Source: Candidatus Faecousia faecavium (GTDB lineage Bacteria; Bacillota; Clostridia; Oscillospirales; Oscillospiraceae). From it: a DNA stretch of 64,000 nt. Below, piece after piece: positions 47,409 through 58,100 of the stretch (position 1 is the stretch's first letter; each line of letters starts with the position of its first letter). Location of the stretch: positions 124,001 to 188,000 of the forward strand of contig DVGO01000056.1 of the NCBI GenBank assembly GCA_018712645.1, read 5' to 3'. The notes under the pieces were generated by a model. That model saw only the letters and a program-made list of their open reading frames with translations, did not search any database and was not told where the DNA came from. Position numbers and translations under genes: made by a program.

Positions 47409-47849
47409 TTAGACCACCTCGGCCTTTCCGCCTGCCTGCTCGATCTTTTCCTTAGCAGACTCAGAGAAAGCCGCAGCTTTGACAGTCACCTTCTTGGTCA
47501 GGCTGCCGTTGGCCAGCACCTTCAGGCCGTAGGGACATGCAGAAATGATACCAGCCTCGATCAGAGCGGCAGCATCCACGGTAGCACCGTCTTCGAACTT
47601 GTTCAGCACAGCCAGGTTGACGGCAGTCAGAGGCTTTGCGAACACGTTGTTGAAACCGCGCTTGGGGATGCGGCGAACCAGAGACATCTGGCCGCCTTCG
47701 AAGCCCACACGGACCTTGCCGCCGGAACGGGCCTTCTGACCCTTGTGACCACGGCCACCGGTCTTGCCGTTGCCGGTGCCGACACCGCGGCCCTTACGCT
47801 TGCCCACATGGGTGGAGCCAGCAACAGGAGAAAGTTCATGAATCTTCAT
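47409..47849 (-). CDS. rplO: 50S ribosomal protein L15
   Basis: [27 protein letters not shown]. Confidence 0.97.
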   Translation of the reverse strand: MKIHELSPVAGSTHVGKRKGRGVGTGNGKTGGRGHKGQKARSGGKVRVGFEGGQMSLVRRIPKRGFNNVFAKPLTAVNLAVLNKFEDGATVDAAALIEAGIISACPYGLKVLANGSLTKKVTVKAAAFSESAKEKIEQAGGKAEVV

Positions 47850-47863
47850 AACGCTTTCCCTCC

Positions 47864-48046
47864 TTATTCAACTTCGGTAACCTGCAGCAGATAGCCGATC
47901 TTGGCAATCTTGCCGCGGGTCTGGGTGTTGTCGGGCTGGATGGAGACCTGGCCGATCTTGCGCAGACCCAGGGACTGAGCAGTGGCGATGTGCTTCTCCA
48001 GACGACCGTTCAGGCTCTTAACAAGCTTAATCTTCAGGTTTGCCAT
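47864..48046 (-). CDS. rpmD: 50S ribosomal protein L30
   Basis: [33 protein letters not shown]. Confidence 0.96.
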   Translation of the reverse strand: MANLKIKLVKSLNGRLEKHIATAQSLGLRKIGQVSIQPDNTQTRGKIAKIGYLLQVTEVE

Positions 48047-48060
48047 GTTAATTGCCCTCC

Positions 48061-48567
48061 TTAACCAACGATTTCTTCTACGCTCTTGCCCCGGACGGCA
48101 GCAACCTGCTCGGGGGAACGCAGGGAAGTCAGGCCAGCCATGGTGGCCTTCACAACGTTCTGGGGATTGTTGGAACGCAGGCACTTAGCGCAGATGTTCT
48201 TGATACCCACAGCCTCCATAACGGCACGGACAGCGCCGCCGGCGATAACACCGGTACCTTCGGGAGCGGGCTTCATCAGAACGGTGCCGGCGCCGAAGAT
48301 GCCGATCACATCATGAGGGATGGTGTCGCCTGCCAGGGAGATCTTGACCATGTTCTTCTTGGCATCGGCGATGCCCTTCAGAATGGCCTCGGAAACTTCG
48401 GCAGCCTTACCCAGGCCGTAGCCTACGGTACCCTTGCCATCACCAACAACAACCAGAGCGGAGAACTTCATGACACGGCCGCCCTTAACGGTCTTGGAAA
48501 CCCGGTTCAGGTAAACGACCTTTTCAATGAGCTCGGAAGCTTCATTGTTTGCCTTATTGTAAGCCAT
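48061..48567 (-). CDS. rpsE: 30S ribosomal protein S5
   Basis: [44 protein letters not shown]. Confidence 0.98.
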   Translation of the reverse strand: MAYNKANNEASELIEKVVYLNRVSKTVKGGRVMKFSALVVVGDGKGTVGYGLGKAAEVSEAILKGIADAKKNMVKISLAGDTIPHDVIGIFGAGTVLMKPAPEGTGVIAGGAVRAVMEAVGIKNICAKCLRSNNPQNVVKATMAGLTSLRSPEQVAAVRGKSVEEIVG

Positions 48568-48585
48568 TTCTTTTCCTCCTTACTC

Positions 48586-48945
48586 TTAGAACTTGAGGCC
48601 GCCCTCGCGGGCGCCTTCAGCCAGGGCTGCAACACGGCCGTGGAACACATAGCCGCCGCGGTCGAACACGACCTCTTCGATGCCCTTTGCCTTGGCACGC
48701 TCGGCCACAACCAGGCCGATCTTCTTGGCAGCTTCGCAGTTGCCGCAGGTGCCCTCAAATTCCTTCTCCAGCGTATTGGCGGAAACCAGGGTCACGCCGT
48801 TGACGTCGTCAATGATCTGGGCGTAGATGTTCGCATTGGAACGGAACACGTTCAGACGGGGACGTTCAGGAGTGCCGGAGATCTTGCCACGAACGCGGAC
48901 ATGCCGCTTCAGGCGCATTGCATTCTTATTGACCTTGCTAACCAT
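48586..48945 (-). CDS. rplR: 50S ribosomal protein L18
   Basis: [31 protein letters not shown]. Confidence 0.98.
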   Translation of the reverse strand: MVSKVNKNAMRLKRHVRVRGKISGTPERPRLNVFRSNANIYAQIIDDVNGVTLVSANTLEKEFEGTCGNCEAAKKIGLVVAERAKAKGIEEVVFDRGGYVFHGRVAALAEGAREGGLKF

Positions 48946-48960
48946 TTCGGCACACCTCCA

Positions 48961-49506
48961 TTACTTCTTGCCACCGGTCTTACCAACCTTACGGCGGATG
49001 ACCTCAGTGGTGTACTTGATGCCCTTGCCCTTGTAGGGTTCGGGGGGACGCTTGCCACGGACTTCGGCAGCGAACTGGCCGACGACCTGCTTGTCGATGC
49101 CGTGGATGATGATCTTGTTGGGAGCGGGAACCTCGATGGAGATACCGGGAATCTCGTCCACGATGACTTCGTGGGAGAAGCCCAGACGCATAACCAGCTG
49201 GTTGCCCTTCTTCTCTGCACGGTAGCCAACACCGTTGACTTCCAGTTCCTTGGCGTAGCCCTTCTCAACACCCTCTACCATGTTGTGCAGCAGGGTACGG
49301 GTCAGGCCGTGCAGGGACTTGTGCAGATGCTCTTCGTCGGGACGCTCAACAGTCAGAACGTTGCCCTCAACCTTCAGGATCATGTCGGGATGGAAGGTGT
49401 AGGTCAGGGTGCCCTTGGGGCCCTTTACGGTGACCACATTGCCCTCGGCAACGTCAACCGTAACATTTGCCGGAATGATAACCGGCTTCTTACCAATTCT
49501 AGACAT
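48961..49506 (-). CDS. rplF: 50S ribosomal protein L6
   Basis: [28 protein letters not shown]. Confidence 0.98.
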   Translation of the reverse strand: MSRIGKKPVIIPANVTVDVAEGNVVTVKGPKGTLTYTFHPDMILKVEGNVLTVERPDEEHLHKSLHGLTRTLLHNMVEGVEKGYAKELEVNGVGYRAEKKGNQLVMRLGFSHEVIVDEIPGISIEVPAPNKIIIHGIDKQVVGQFAAEVRGKRPPEPYKGKGIKYTTEVIRRKVGKTGGKK

Positions 49507-49520
49507 TTACGAAATCCTCC

Positions 49521-49919
49521 TTACCAGACGAAAGCCAGGACTTCGCCGCCGATGTGCAGCTCGCGAGCCTTCTTGTCGGTCATAACGCCCTTGGAAGTGG
49601 AGACGATGGCGATACCCAGGCCCTTCAGAACCTTGGGCAGCTCGTCGGCACCAGCGTAAACTCTCAGACCGGGCTTGGAAACACGGCGCAGACCAGTCAG
49701 AACAGGCTGCTTCTTGGCCAGGTACTTCAGGGTGATGTGAATGGTACCCTGATTGCCGTTGTCCACCAGAGAGTAGGACTTGATGTAGCCCTCATCCAGC
49801 AGAATCTGGGCAATGGCCTTCTTCAGGTTGGAAGCGGGGACATCCACAGTGTCGTGCTTTGCAGAGTTAGCGTTCCGCACGCGGGTCAGCATATCTGCTA
49901 CGGGATCGGTGATTTGCAT
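49521..49919 (-). CDS. rpsH: 30S ribosomal protein S8
   Basis: [29 protein letters not shown]. Confidence 0.98.
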   Translation of the reverse strand: MQITDPVADMLTRVRNANSAKHDTVDVPASNLKKAIAQILLDEGYIKSYSLVDNGNQGTIHITLKYLAKKQPVLTGLRRVSKPGLRVYAGADELPKVLKGLGIAIVSTSKGVMTDKKARELHIGGEVLAFVW

Positions 49920-50053
49920 GTTTATATCCTCCTAATAGAAGTTACGGGCTTAACCCGTTGAATACCCGGAGGTATCCGGGGAATGCGCTTTGCCCGCAGG
50001 CAGAGCCATCTTCCCAGGACTCTCCGAATCTGTTTCACATTATAGACTCGACC

Positions 50054-50239
50054 TTACCAGCTGGCCTTGCGGACACCGGGGATCTGGCCCTTGTAGGCCA
50101 GCTCACGGAAGCAGATACGGCAAACACCGTAATCGCGCAGGTAAGCATGGGGTCTGCCGCAGATCTTGCAGCGGTTGTAGCGGCGGCTGGAGAACTTAGC
50201 CTCAGCCTGCTGCTTCAGGATCATAGACTTCTTTGCCAT
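50054..50239 (-). CDS. rpsN: 30S ribosomal protein S14 type Z
   Basis: [25 protein letters not shown] zinc motif. Confidence 0.97.
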   Translation of the reverse strand: MAKKSMILKQQAEAKFSSRRYNRCKICGRPHAYLRDYGVCRICFRELAYKGQIPGVRKASW

Positions 50240-50257
50240 TTGCTAAATCCTCCTAAA

Positions 50258-50800
50258 TCAAGCGGTGAAGGGAGCACCCAGCTGGGTCAGCAGCTCTTTG
50301 GCTTCCTCGTCGGTGGTAGCGGTGGTGCAGATGCAGATGTCCATACCACGGATCTTGTCCACCTTGTCGTACTCGATCTCAGGGAAGATCAGCTGCTCCT
50401 TCAGACCGAAGGCATAGTTGCCGCGGCCGTCAAAGGAGTTGGGGTTGATGCCGCGGAAGTCGCGGACACGAGGCAGGGCCACGCTGAACAGGCGGTCCAG
50501 GAACTCGTACATCTTGTCGCCGCGCAGGGTAACCTTCACGCCGACGGTTTCACCTTCACGAACCTTGAAGTTTGCAACGGACTTGCGAGCCTTGCAGGTG
50601 ATAGGCTTCTGGCCGGTGATGGTGGCGATATCCTTGCAGATGGCCTCGATCTCCTTGGCGTTGTTCTTGCTTTCGCCGCAGCCAACGTTCACGATAACCT
50701 TATCCAGCTTGGGGATCTGCATCACGCTCTTGTAGCCGAACTTCTTGTTCAGAGCAGGAGCGATCTCAGCAACATATCTTTCTTTCATTCTGCTAGCCAT
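50258..50800 (-). CDS. rplE: 50S ribosomal protein L5
   Basis: [23 protein letters not shown]. Confidence 0.98.
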   Translation of the reverse strand: MASRMKERYVAEIAPALNKKFGYKSVMQIPKLDKVIVNVGCGESKNNAKEIEAICKDIATITGQKPITCKARKSVANFKVREGETVGVKVTLRGDKMYEFLDRLFSVALPRVRDFRGINPNSFDGRGNYAFGLKEQLIFPEIEYDKVDKIRGMDICICTTATTDEEAKELLTQLGAPFTA

Positions 50801-50816
50801 GATTTACGCTCCTTTC

Positions 50817-51122
50817 TCAGATTTCAGCGCCGCACTTGCAGCAGACGCGGACTTTCTTGCCATCGACGATCTTGTGGGCAACCCGGACCCCCTTGCCGCA
50901 CTTGTCGCAGAACAGAGCGACCTTGCAAGCGCGGATGGGGGTCTCCTTCTTTACGATGCCACCGGTCTCGCCCTGACGGCGGGGCTTGGTGTGGCAGGTA
51001 GCGACGTTGACCTTCTCGACGATAACCTTGTTCTCGGCGGGCATAGCCACCAGGACCTTGCCCTTGACGCCCTTGTCCTTGCCGGACAGGACGATAACGG
51101 TATCATTCTTTTTAATGTTCAT
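50817..51122 (-). CDS. rplX: 50S ribosomal protein L24
   Basis: MNIKKNDTVIVLSGKDKGVKGKVL. Confidence 0.97.
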   Translation of the reverse strand: MNIKKNDTVIVLSGKDKGVKGKVLVAMPAENKVIVEKVNVATCHTKPRRQGETGGIVKKETPIRACKVALFCDKCGKGVRVAHKIVDGKKVRVCCKCGAEI

Positions 51123-51137
51123 TCCTTCGGTTCCCCC

Positions 51138-51506
51138 TTAGATGACTTCGGGTGCCAGGGAGAGGATCTTCATGTAATCTCTCTCACGCAGCTCACGGGC
51201 CACCGGTCCAAAGATACGGGTACCACGGGGATTCTTGTCGTCCTTGATGATAACGGCAGCGTTCTCATCAAAGCGGACATAGCTGCCGTCCTCACGGCGG
51301 ACGCCCCGCTTGGTACGGACGATGACAGCCTTCACGACTTCGCCCTTCTTCACAGTGCCGCCGGGAGTGGCCTTACGGACGGAAGCAACGATCACATCGC
51401 CGATGTTGCCGTACTTCCGCTTGGAGCCGCCCAGGACACGAATGCAGTGGATTTCTTTAGCGCCGGTGTTGTCGGCAACCTTCAGATAGCTTTCTTCCTG
51501 AATCAT
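51138..51506 (-). CDS. rplN: 50S ribosomal protein L14
   Basis: [33 protein letters not shown]. Confidence 0.98.
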   Translation of the reverse strand: MIQEESYLKVADNTGAKEIHCIRVLGGSKRKYGNIGDVIVASVRKATPGGTVKKGEVVKAVIVRTKRGVRREDGSYVRFDENAAVIIKDDKNPRGTRIFGPVARELRERDYMKILSLAPEVI

Positions 51507-51521
51507 GAGTTTCCGACCTCC

Positions 51522-51782
51522 TTACTTCGCCTTTTCAATGATTCGGACCAGTCTCCAGCGCTTGTCCTTGGACAGGGGACGGGTCTCCATGACCTCCACG
51601 GTATCGCCGATGCCGCACTCGTTGTTCTCGTCGTGGGCCTTCAGCTTGTAGGTCCGCTTCATGGTCTTCTTATACAGAGGATGCTGAACGCTGTCCTCAA
51701 TTGCAACCACAATGGTCTTGTCCATCTTGTCGGAGACGACCTGACCGATTCTGGTTTTACGGAATGCTCTATTCTCAGTCAT
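51522..51782 (-). CDS. rpsQ: 30S ribosomal protein S17
   Basis: [27 protein letters not shown]. Confidence 0.97.
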   Translation of the reverse strand: MTENRAFRKTRIGQVVSDKMDKTIVVAIEDSVQHPLYKKTMKRTYKLKAHDENNECGIGDTVEVMETRPLSKDKRWRLVRIIEKAK

Positions 51783-51795
51783 TTACGTATCCTCC

Positions 51796-51990
51796 TCAGA
51801 CGTTGGTCTTCTCGCGAATAATGGTCTTGACACGGGCAATGTCCTTCTTGGTAGCAGCGATCTGCATGGGATTGTCCAGCTGATTGGTTGCGTGCTGCAT
51901 CCGCAGCATGAACAGATCCTTCTTCAGCTCATCGAGCTTCTTGGTCAGCTCTTCCACAGACAGGTTTTTGATTTCCTTTGCCTTCATCAT
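51796..51990 (-). CDS. rpmC: 50S ribosomal protein L29
   Basis: LSVEELTKKLDELKKDLFMLRMQHATNQLDNP. Confidence 0.97.
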   Translation of the reverse strand: MMKAKEIKNLSVEELTKKLDELKKDLFMLRMQHATNQLDNPMQIAATKKDIARVKTIIREKTNV

Positions 51991-52421
51991 TATTCACCAC
52001 CAATCTCAGTTTCAACTTCCTTGGTGATGATCCGGGTCTTGATGGGCAGCTTGTGCTGTGCCAGACGCAGAGCCTCGCGGGCGACTTCCTCAGAAACGCC
52101 GCCGATCTCAAACATCACCTTCTGATTCTTAACGACTGCGACCCAGCCTTCGGGAGCGCCCTTACCGGAACCCATACGGGTACCCAGGCCCTTCTTGGAA
52201 TAAGGCTTGTCGGGGAAGATCTTGATCCAGACCTTACCGCCACGCTTGGTGTAACGGGTCATGGCGATACGGGCAGCCTCGATCTGGTTGCCGGTGATCC
52301 AGCCGGGCTCCAGAGCCTGGATGCCGAATTCGCCGTAAGCAACCTTATTGCCGCGGGAGGCAGCGCCGGTCATACGGCCACGCTGCACCTTGCGGTACTT
52401 TACTCTTTTGGGCATCAGCAT
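51990..52421 (-). CDS. rplP: 50S ribosomal protein L16
   Basis: [25 protein letters not shown]. Confidence 0.98.
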   Translation of the reverse strand: MLMPKRVKYRKVQRGRMTGAASRGNKVAYGEFGIQALEPGWITGNQIEAARIAMTRYTKRGGKVWIKIFPDKPYSKKGLGTRMGSGKGAPEGWVAVVKNQKVMFEIGGVSEEVAREALRLAQHKLPIKTRIITKEVETEIGGE

Positions 52422-53185
52422 TAGCGGTTGCCTCCTTCTCTACGGGTATTGGGTCTGTCGCCATTGCGGCGGTCGCCACGGCGCTCGCCGTTACGACGGT
52501 CGCGGCGCTCACGACGCTCACGGGGAGCGGGTTCGGGAGCAGCGGCGCGCAGAGTGGTGTTCAGGACTTCGCCCTTGTAGATCCAGACCTTCACGCCGAT
52601 GCGGCCGTAGGTGGTGGCAGCCTCAGCGAAGCCGTACTCGATGTCGGCACGGATGGTCTGCAGGGGGATGGTGCCTTCGTGATAGGACTCGGAGCGGGCG
52701 ATTTCAGCGCCGCCCAGACGGCCGGAGCAGGTAACCTTGATGCCCTTGGCACCCAGGCGAGTGGCCTGCTGCATAGCCTTCTTCATAGCACGACGGAAGG
52801 AGATACGCTTCTCCAGCTGCTGTGCAATGTTCTCAGCAACCAGCTGAGCGTTCAGGTCAGGGCTGCGAACCTCAACGATGTTCAGGTTCACGCTCTTGCC
52901 CAAACGAGCTTCCATATCCTTGCGCAGGTTCTCGATCTCAGCACCAGCCTTGCCGATCACCACGCCGGGACGGGAGCAGTTGATGTTGATCTTGACCTTG
53001 CCGTTGGAACGCTCGATCTCGATCTTAGCCACGCCAGCGGCGTACAGCTTGTTCTTCAGATACTTACGGATGTTGTAATCTTCGACCACCAGATCGCCGA
53101 CCTTCTCCTCCCGGGCGTACCAGCGGGAGTCCCAGTCCTTGATTACACCAACGCGCAGTCCATGGGGATTAACTTTCTGTCCCAT
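52421..53185 (-). CDS. rpsC: 30S ribosomal protein S3
   Basis: [24 protein letters not shown]; Arg-rich C-terminal tail. Confidence 0.98.
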   Translation of the reverse strand: MGQKVNPHGLRVGVIKDWDSRWYAREEKVGDLVVEDYNIRKYLKNKLYAAGVAKIEIERSNGKVKININCSRPGVVIGKAGAEIENLRKDMEARLGKSVNLNIVEVRSPDLNAQLVAENIAQQLEKRISFRRAMKKAMQQATRLGAKGIKVTCSGRLGGAEIARSESYHEGTIPLQTIRADIEYGFAEAATTYGRIGVKVWIYKGEVLNTTLRAAAPEPAPRERRERRDRRNGERRGDRRNGDRPNTRREGGNR

Positions 53186-53198
53186 AGCTACCTCCTGA

Positions 53199-53534
53199 TT
53201 AAGCCTTCTCGCTCACACCGATGGTGATGTGAGTGGTTCTCTTGTTGATCCGAACGAAACCACGACGGGATGCGATGCGGCCGCGCTTCAGAATGGGGCC
53301 GGGGTTGGCAATCACAGTGGAAACGTACAGGTTGTCAGCGTTCATGCCGTGGTTGTGCTCAGCGTTGGCAACAGCGCTCTTGAGCAGCTTGGCCATAGGC
53401 TCGCAAGCTGCCTTGGAGGTCTGGCCCAGGTAAACAGCGGCGGACTTGACGTCCTGGCCACGGATCATATCACAAACCAGCTTGACCTTACGAGGAGACA
53501 TACGGACAAATTTAACATGTGCAAATGCTTCCAT
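53199..53534 (-). CDS. rplV: 50S ribosomal protein L22
   Basis: [22 protein letters not shown]. Confidence 0.98.
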   Translation of the reverse strand: MEAFAHVKFVRMSPRKVKLVCDMIRGQDVKSAAVYLGQTSKAACEPMAKLLKSAVANAEHNHGMNADNLYVSTVIANPGPILKRGRIASRRGFVRINKRTTHITIGVSEKA

Positions 53535-53546
53535 TTTCGTACCTCC

Positions 53547-53825
53547 TTACTTGCTGTTAGCGGTCTTGCTGCCGGAGTGACCCCGGAAGGTCCGGGTGGG
53601 AACGAACTCGCCCAACTTGTGGCCGACCATATCTTCGGTGATATAGACGGGAACATGCTTGCGGCCGTCATGGACAGCGATGGTGTGACCGACGAAGGAG
53701 GGGAAGATGGTGGAAGATCTGGACCAGGTCTTCAGAACCTTCTTGTCACCGGCCTTGTTCAGCTCCTCAACACGCTTGTACAGCTCAGGAGCTACGAAAG
53801 GGCCCTTCTTGATACTTCTGCTCAT
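53547..53825 (-). CDS. rpsS: 30S ribosomal protein S19
   Basis: [19 protein letters not shown]. Confidence 0.98.
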   Translation of the reverse strand: MSRSIKKGPFVAPELYKRVEELNKAGDKKVLKTWSRSSTIFPSFVGHTIAVHDGRKHVPVYITEDMVGHKLGEFVPTRTFRGHSGSKTANSK

Positions 53826-53837
53826 TTCATTTCCTCC

Positions 53838-54674
53838 TTACTTGCTGTTTCTGCGCTTGACGATGAACTTATTGGAAGCCTTCTTCGTCTTGCGAGTCTT
53901 GTAACCCAGTGCGGGCTTGCCCCAGGGAGTAACCGGGCCGGGACGGCCAACGGGAGCGCGGCCCTCACCACCACCGTGGGGGTGGTCATTGGGGTTCATA
54001 ACGGAACCACGAACGGTGGGACGGATGCCCATGTGGCGCTTACGGCCAGCCTTACCGATGTGGACGTTCTCGTGGTCCAGGTTGCCAACCTGACCGATGC
54101 AGGCGGTGCAGTTGGTACGGACGTAACGAACTTCGCCGGAGGGCAGACGAACCTGAGCCAGCTCGCCTTCCTTAGCCATCAGCTGAGCGGCAGCACCAGC
54201 GGAGCGAACCAGCTGAGCGCCGTGGCCGGGCTGCAGCTCCACGTTGTGGATCACAGTACCGACAGGGATGTTGGCGATGGGCAGGCAGTTGCCGGGCTTG
54301 ATGTCAGCCTCAGCGGAAGCGATAACCTGGTCACCAGCCTTCAGGCCGTAGGGAGCCAGGATGTAGGACAGGGTGTTGTCCTCGTAACGGATCAGAGCGA
54401 TATAAGCGGAGCGGTTGGGATCGTACTCAATCCGCTCGACGGTAGCGCTCATGTCGGTCTTCAGGCGCTTGAAGTCGATTACACGATACTTGCGCTTGTT
54501 GCCGCCGCCATGATGACGGACGGTGATATGACCGTAGCTGTTGCGACCAGCATGCTTCTTCAGGGTCTCAACCAGGCTACGCTCAGGTTTTGCCTTCTTG
54601 TCCACGCCGTCAAAGCCGGAAACAGTCATGTTACGGCGAGCGGGGGTGTAAGGCTTAAAAGTCTTAATTGCCAT
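53838..54674 (-). CDS. rplB: 50S ribosomal protein L2
   Basis: [48 protein letters not shown]. Confidence 0.98.
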   Translation of the reverse strand: MAIKTFKPYTPARRNMTVSGFDGVDKKAKPERSLVETLKKHAGRNSYGHITVRHHGGGNKRKYRVIDFKRLKTDMSATVERIEYDPNRSAYIALIRYEDNTLSYILAPYGLKAGDQVIASAEADIKPGNCLPIANIPVGTVIHNVELQPGHGAQLVRSAGAAAQLMAKEGELAQVRLPSGEVRYVRTNCTACIGQVGNLDHENVHIGKAGRKRHMGIRPTVRGSVMNPNDHPHGGGEGRAPVGRPGPVTPWGKPALGYKTRKTKKASNKFIVKRRNSK

Positions 54675-54703
54675 GTGCGTTTCTCTCCTTTATTGAGATT
54701 GGT

Positions 54704-54997
54704 TTAGACCATGCCCTCGAAGAACTCGATGGTCTTGGAATCAGCGGTCAGGGTGACAATGGCCTTCTTGTACTCAGCGCGCTTGCCAGCGGGGTAAGCA
54801 CCGGTGCGCTTGACCTTGCCCTGCATACGAATGGTGTTGACCTTAGCGACCTTAACGCCGAAAGCCAGCTCAACAGCTTCCTTGATCTGGGTCTTGTTGG
54901 CGTTGACGTCCACCATGAAAACGTACTTCTTATCAGCCACAGCCTCCATGGACTGCTCGGTGATGACAGGTCTTCTGATGATATCGTAAGCGTTCAT
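54704..54997 (-). CDS. rplW: 50S ribosomal protein L23
   Basis: [46 protein letters not shown]. Confidence 0.97.
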   Translation of the reverse strand: MNAYDIIRRPVITEQSMEAVADKKYVFMVDVNANKTQIKEAVELAFGVKVAKVNTIRMQGKVKRTGAYPAGKRAEYKKAIVTLTADSKTIEFFEGMV

Positions 54998-55620
54998 TAT
55001 GCGAATACCTCCTCGATCTTCCGCAGAGCTGCCTGATCGACAACCAGCTTGTTCGCATTGACAACGTCATACACGTTCAGCAGGTTTGCGAAGGTGACCT
55101 CGCAGCCGGGGATGTTGCGGCCGGACTTGACCACGTTCTGATCGGCGGCAGCAGTGACAACCAGAGTCTTGGTGTCGCAGCCCACAGCCTTCAGGAAGGC
55201 GGCGAAAGCGGCGGTCTTGGGAGCGTCCATCTTGATGGAGTCGATAACCACCAGGTTGGTCTCAGCAACCTTGGCGCTGAGCACGCTCTTCAGAGCCAGA
55301 CGCTTGGACTTCTTGTTCAGCGTGTAGCTGTAATCCCGGGGCTTGGGAGCGAACACGATACCGCCGTGGGTCCACTGAGGAGCACGGGTGCTGCCCTGAC
55401 GGGCCCGGCCGGTGCCCTTCTGACGCCAGGGCTTACGGCCGCCGCCGGAAACCTCTGCGCGGGTCAGAGCGCTCTGAGTGCCCTGACGCTTGTTGGCCAG
55501 GTGATTCTTAACTGCGTCGTGAACAACGGACGCATTGGGGGTGATGCCGAACACAGCTTCGGAGAGTTCGATCTCGCCAACCAGCTTGCCGGACATATCA
55601 TAAACATTCGTCTTAAGCAT
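54997..55620 (-). CDS. rplD: 50S ribosomal protein L4
   Basis: [44 protein letters not shown]. Confidence 0.98.
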   Translation of the reverse strand: MLKTNVYDMSGKLVGEIELSEAVFGITPNASVVHDAVKNHLANKRQGTQSALTRAEVSGGGRKPWRQKGTGRARQGSTRAPQWTHGGIVFAPKPRDYSYTLNKKSKRLALKSVLSAKVAETNLVVIDSIKMDAPKTAAFAAFLKAVGCDTKTLVVTAAADQNVVKSGRNIPGCEVTFANLLNVYDVVNANKLVVDQAALRKIEEVFA

Positions 55621-55639
55621 GATTTAAGATCTCCTTTCC

Positions 55640-56359
55640 TTAGCCTCTTGCGGAAGCCTTCTGGGGGTTTCTGCCGGAAGCCTTCTGCGGGTTCTTGCTG
55701 ATGCCAGCCTCAACGTTCTTAACCTTGTTGTTCTTGACAGTGTTGCGGATGTAGACCAGACCGCCCTTGGGGCCGGGGATGGCGCCGCGGATAACGATCA
55801 TGTTCAGCTCAGCGTCCACTTTCACAACATCCAGGTTCTCGATGGTAACCTGCTCGTTGCCCATCTGACCAGCGCCGATCTTGCCAGGGAAGATACGGGA
55901 CTGATGAGAGGAAGCACCCATGGAACCAGCGTGACGATGGACAGGGCCGCCGCCGTGGGTCATGGGAGTACGGCCGGCGCCGTGACGCTTGATAACGCCC
56001 TGGTAGCCATGGCCCTTAGAAATGCCGGTTACGTCGATCTTGTCGCCGGCAGCGAAGGTGTCAGCCTTGACAACGTCGCCAACGTTCATGTCGGCAGCGC
56101 CTTCCAGCTTGAACTCCTTCAGGTACTTCTTAGCCTCAACGCCGGCCTTCTTCAGGTGGCCAGCCTCAGGCTTGGTCAGCTTGGACTCCTTGATGTCTTC
56201 AAAGCCCAGCTGGACGGCAGTGTAGCCGTCGGTGTCAACGGTCTTCTTCTGAGTGACGACGCAGGGACCTGCTTCCACAACGGTAACAGGGATGACCTTG
56301 CCGCTCTCATCGAAGATCTGGGTCATACCCACTTTTTTGCCGATGATTGCTTTCTGCAT
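55640..56359 (-). CDS. rplC: 50S ribosomal protein L3
   Basis: [33 protein letters not shown]. Confidence 0.98.
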   Translation of the reverse strand: MQKAIIGKKVGMTQIFDESGKVIPVTVVEAGPCVVTQKKTVDTDGYTAVQLGFEDIKESKLTKPEAGHLKKAGVEAKKYLKEFKLEGAADMNVGDVVKADTFAAGDKIDVTGISKGHGYQGVIKRHGAGRTPMTHGGGPVHRHAGSMGASSHQSRIFPGKIGAGQMGNEQVTIENLDVVKVDAELNMIVIRGAIPGPKGGLVYIRNTVKNNKVKNVEAGISKNPQKASGRNPQKASARG

Positions 56360-56478
56360 GGTTGGTTTTCTCCTTTTTTAATAGGTTATTGGTCGACTGC
56401 TCCATTGGGTGAGCTGCCGACATGACCCGTCCGCCCGATGCCAGACAGTGCGGGCTGCTGTAATGCGTTGTTACGTGA

Positions 56479-56787
56479 TTACAGCTTTATCTCAATCTCA
56501 ACACCAGCGGGGAGATCCAGGCTCATCAGGGCCTCAATGGTCTTCTGGTTGGGGTTGAGGATATCGATCAGTCTCTTGTGGGTTCTGCGCTCGAACTGCT
56601 CACGGCTGTCCTTGTACTTGTGCACAGCGCGAAGGATGGTAACAACTTCCTTCTTGGTGGGCAGAGGGATGGGGCCGGAAACCTGGGCGCCGTTGCGCTT
56701 TGCGGTCTCCACGATCTTTGCCGCGCTGGAGTCGATCAGCTGGTGATCATAAGCCTTCAGCCGAATGCGGATCATCTGGTTTGCCAT
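56479..56787 (-). CDS. rpsJ: 30S ribosomal protein S10
   Basis: [30 protein letters not shown]. Confidence 0.98.
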   Translation of the reverse strand: MANQMIRIRLKAYDHQLIDSSAAKIVETAKRNGAQVSGPIPLPTKKEVVTILRAVHKYKDSREQFERRTHKRLIDILNPNQKTIEALMSLDLPAGVEIEIKL

Positions 56788-57062
56788 GGTTTGTTTTCCT
56801 CCTTGAAATAACGTACTCAGTTTGCGTAGTGTCTGGGTACGGTCGAACTACTTTGTCCGCGCCGCCGTGCGTATCATTCTAAGCCATGAAAAATGGCCGA
56901 CCGAGGCCGACCCTTCTTCCCATGCCCAGCGATATACGCTTGACGCAAGAAGCAGTTCAGCCGCCCGATGACCGGACATACTCCGCGGAAGTTACCGTCT
57001 TTCGACGCAATCTCCCGCATCATCGCAGTGCATATGCATACTTTCCCTGCACATGCTCAAAT

Positions 57063-57091
57063 ATGATACCATCAAAAGAAGAAATTGTCAA
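57063..57091 (-). promoter_or_regulatory. Promoter of the S10-spc-alpha operon
   Basis: TTGACA-N17-TATCAT on the minus strand, about 275 bp upstream of rpsJ. Confidence 0.75.
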
Positions 57092-57212
57092 GCATAATTT
57101 TAGAGAAAATCACAAACTTTCCAGAATAATTTCGTTTAATCTGCTAATCTGCGAAAAAATTCCGGCATCCTGACAAAGAACCGGGAAGCACTTTCGCGCT
57201 TCCCGGTTTGGG

Positions 57213-58100
57213 TCATTTCAGTTCCCAGAGTTTGATCTGGCTGTTTTTTTCGTAGAGCTTCAAATAGCTGTCGTATCGGGTCGGCTCAATCTTGCCTTCC
57301 TCCCAGGCCCGGCGCACAGCGCACTCCGGTTCTTTCCGGTGGGTGCAGTCGTCAAAGCGGCACTTTCCGATATAGGGACCAAAGTCCGGGAAAGCATACT
57401 GAAGATTCTCTTTCAGAATCACGTCCATCTGGTCTGTGTCAAAGGAAGAAAATCCCGGGGTATCCGCCACATAGGTATTGTTTCCCAGAGGGTACAGCTC
57501 CACATGGCGGGTGGTATGCCGTCCCCGGCCCAGCTTCTGGGAGACTTCTCCGGTAGCCAGGTTCAGCTCCGGGCAGAGCCGGTTGAGAATACTGCTTTTT
57601 CCCACGCCGGAATTTCCGGTAAAGGCGGTAAGCTTGCCCTGCAGCAGCTGCCGCAGCTGCTGCACTCCTTCCCCGGTTTCTGCGCTGGTGCGGATCACCG
57701 GAAATCCGGCATTTTCATAGATCCGCACCAAATTCTCTCCCGGGTCCAGGTCACACTTGTTCACACACAGGTACACCGGAACGTCCTGATCTCCGGCAAT
57801 GGCCGCTACCCGGTCAATGAGAAACGGCTCCGTCACCGGATTGACATTGGCGGCGAACACCACCAGCGCATCCACATTGGCTACCGCCGGGCGGATGAAG
57901 CTGTTCTTCCTGGGCAGGATTTTCTCCACCATGCCCTTGCCCCGCTCCACAGTGATCTCCACCAGGTCTCCGGTCAGAGGGCTGTTTCCTTCCTTGCGCA
58001 GGATTCCCCGGGCGCGGCAGGTCACGATCTCTTCCGGGGTCTGTACGTCATAGAATCCGCTGATCGAGCGGAGGATTCGTCCTTGTCTTCTCTCCATCAA
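57213..58100 (-). CDS. rsgA: Ribosome small subunit-dependent GTPase
   Basis: LTAFTGNSGVGKSSILNRL circularly permuted G-domain, C-terminal DDCTHRKEPECAV zinc motif. Confidence 0.96.
   Translation of the reverse strand: MMERRQGRILRSISGFYDVQTPEEIVTCRARGILRKEGNSPLTGDLVEITVERGKGMVEKILPRKNSFIRPAVANVDALVVFAANVNPVTEPFLIDRVAAIAGDQDVPVYLCVNKCDLDPGENLVRIYENAGFPVIRTSAETGEGVQQLRQLLQGKLTAFTGNSGVGKSSILNRLCPELNLATGEVSQKLGRGRHTTRHVELYPLGNNTYVADTPGFSSFDTDQMDVILKENLQYAFPDFGPYIGKCRFDDCTHRKEPECAVRRAWEEGKIEPTRYDSYLKLYEKNSQIKLWELK

Noticed and set aside
48052-49659. 535-aa plus-strand ORF through the spc operon
   Set aside because: Antisense to rpsE, rplR, rplF and rpsH, which are unmistakable; Leu/Gly/Asp/Val-rich shadow ORF from biased codon usage.
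50745-51821. 358-aa plus-strand ORF
   Set aside because: Antisense to rplX, rplN and rpsQ.
53229-54707. 492-aa plus-strand ORF
   Set aside because: Antisense shadow of rplV/rpsS/rplB; low-complexity composition, no domain.
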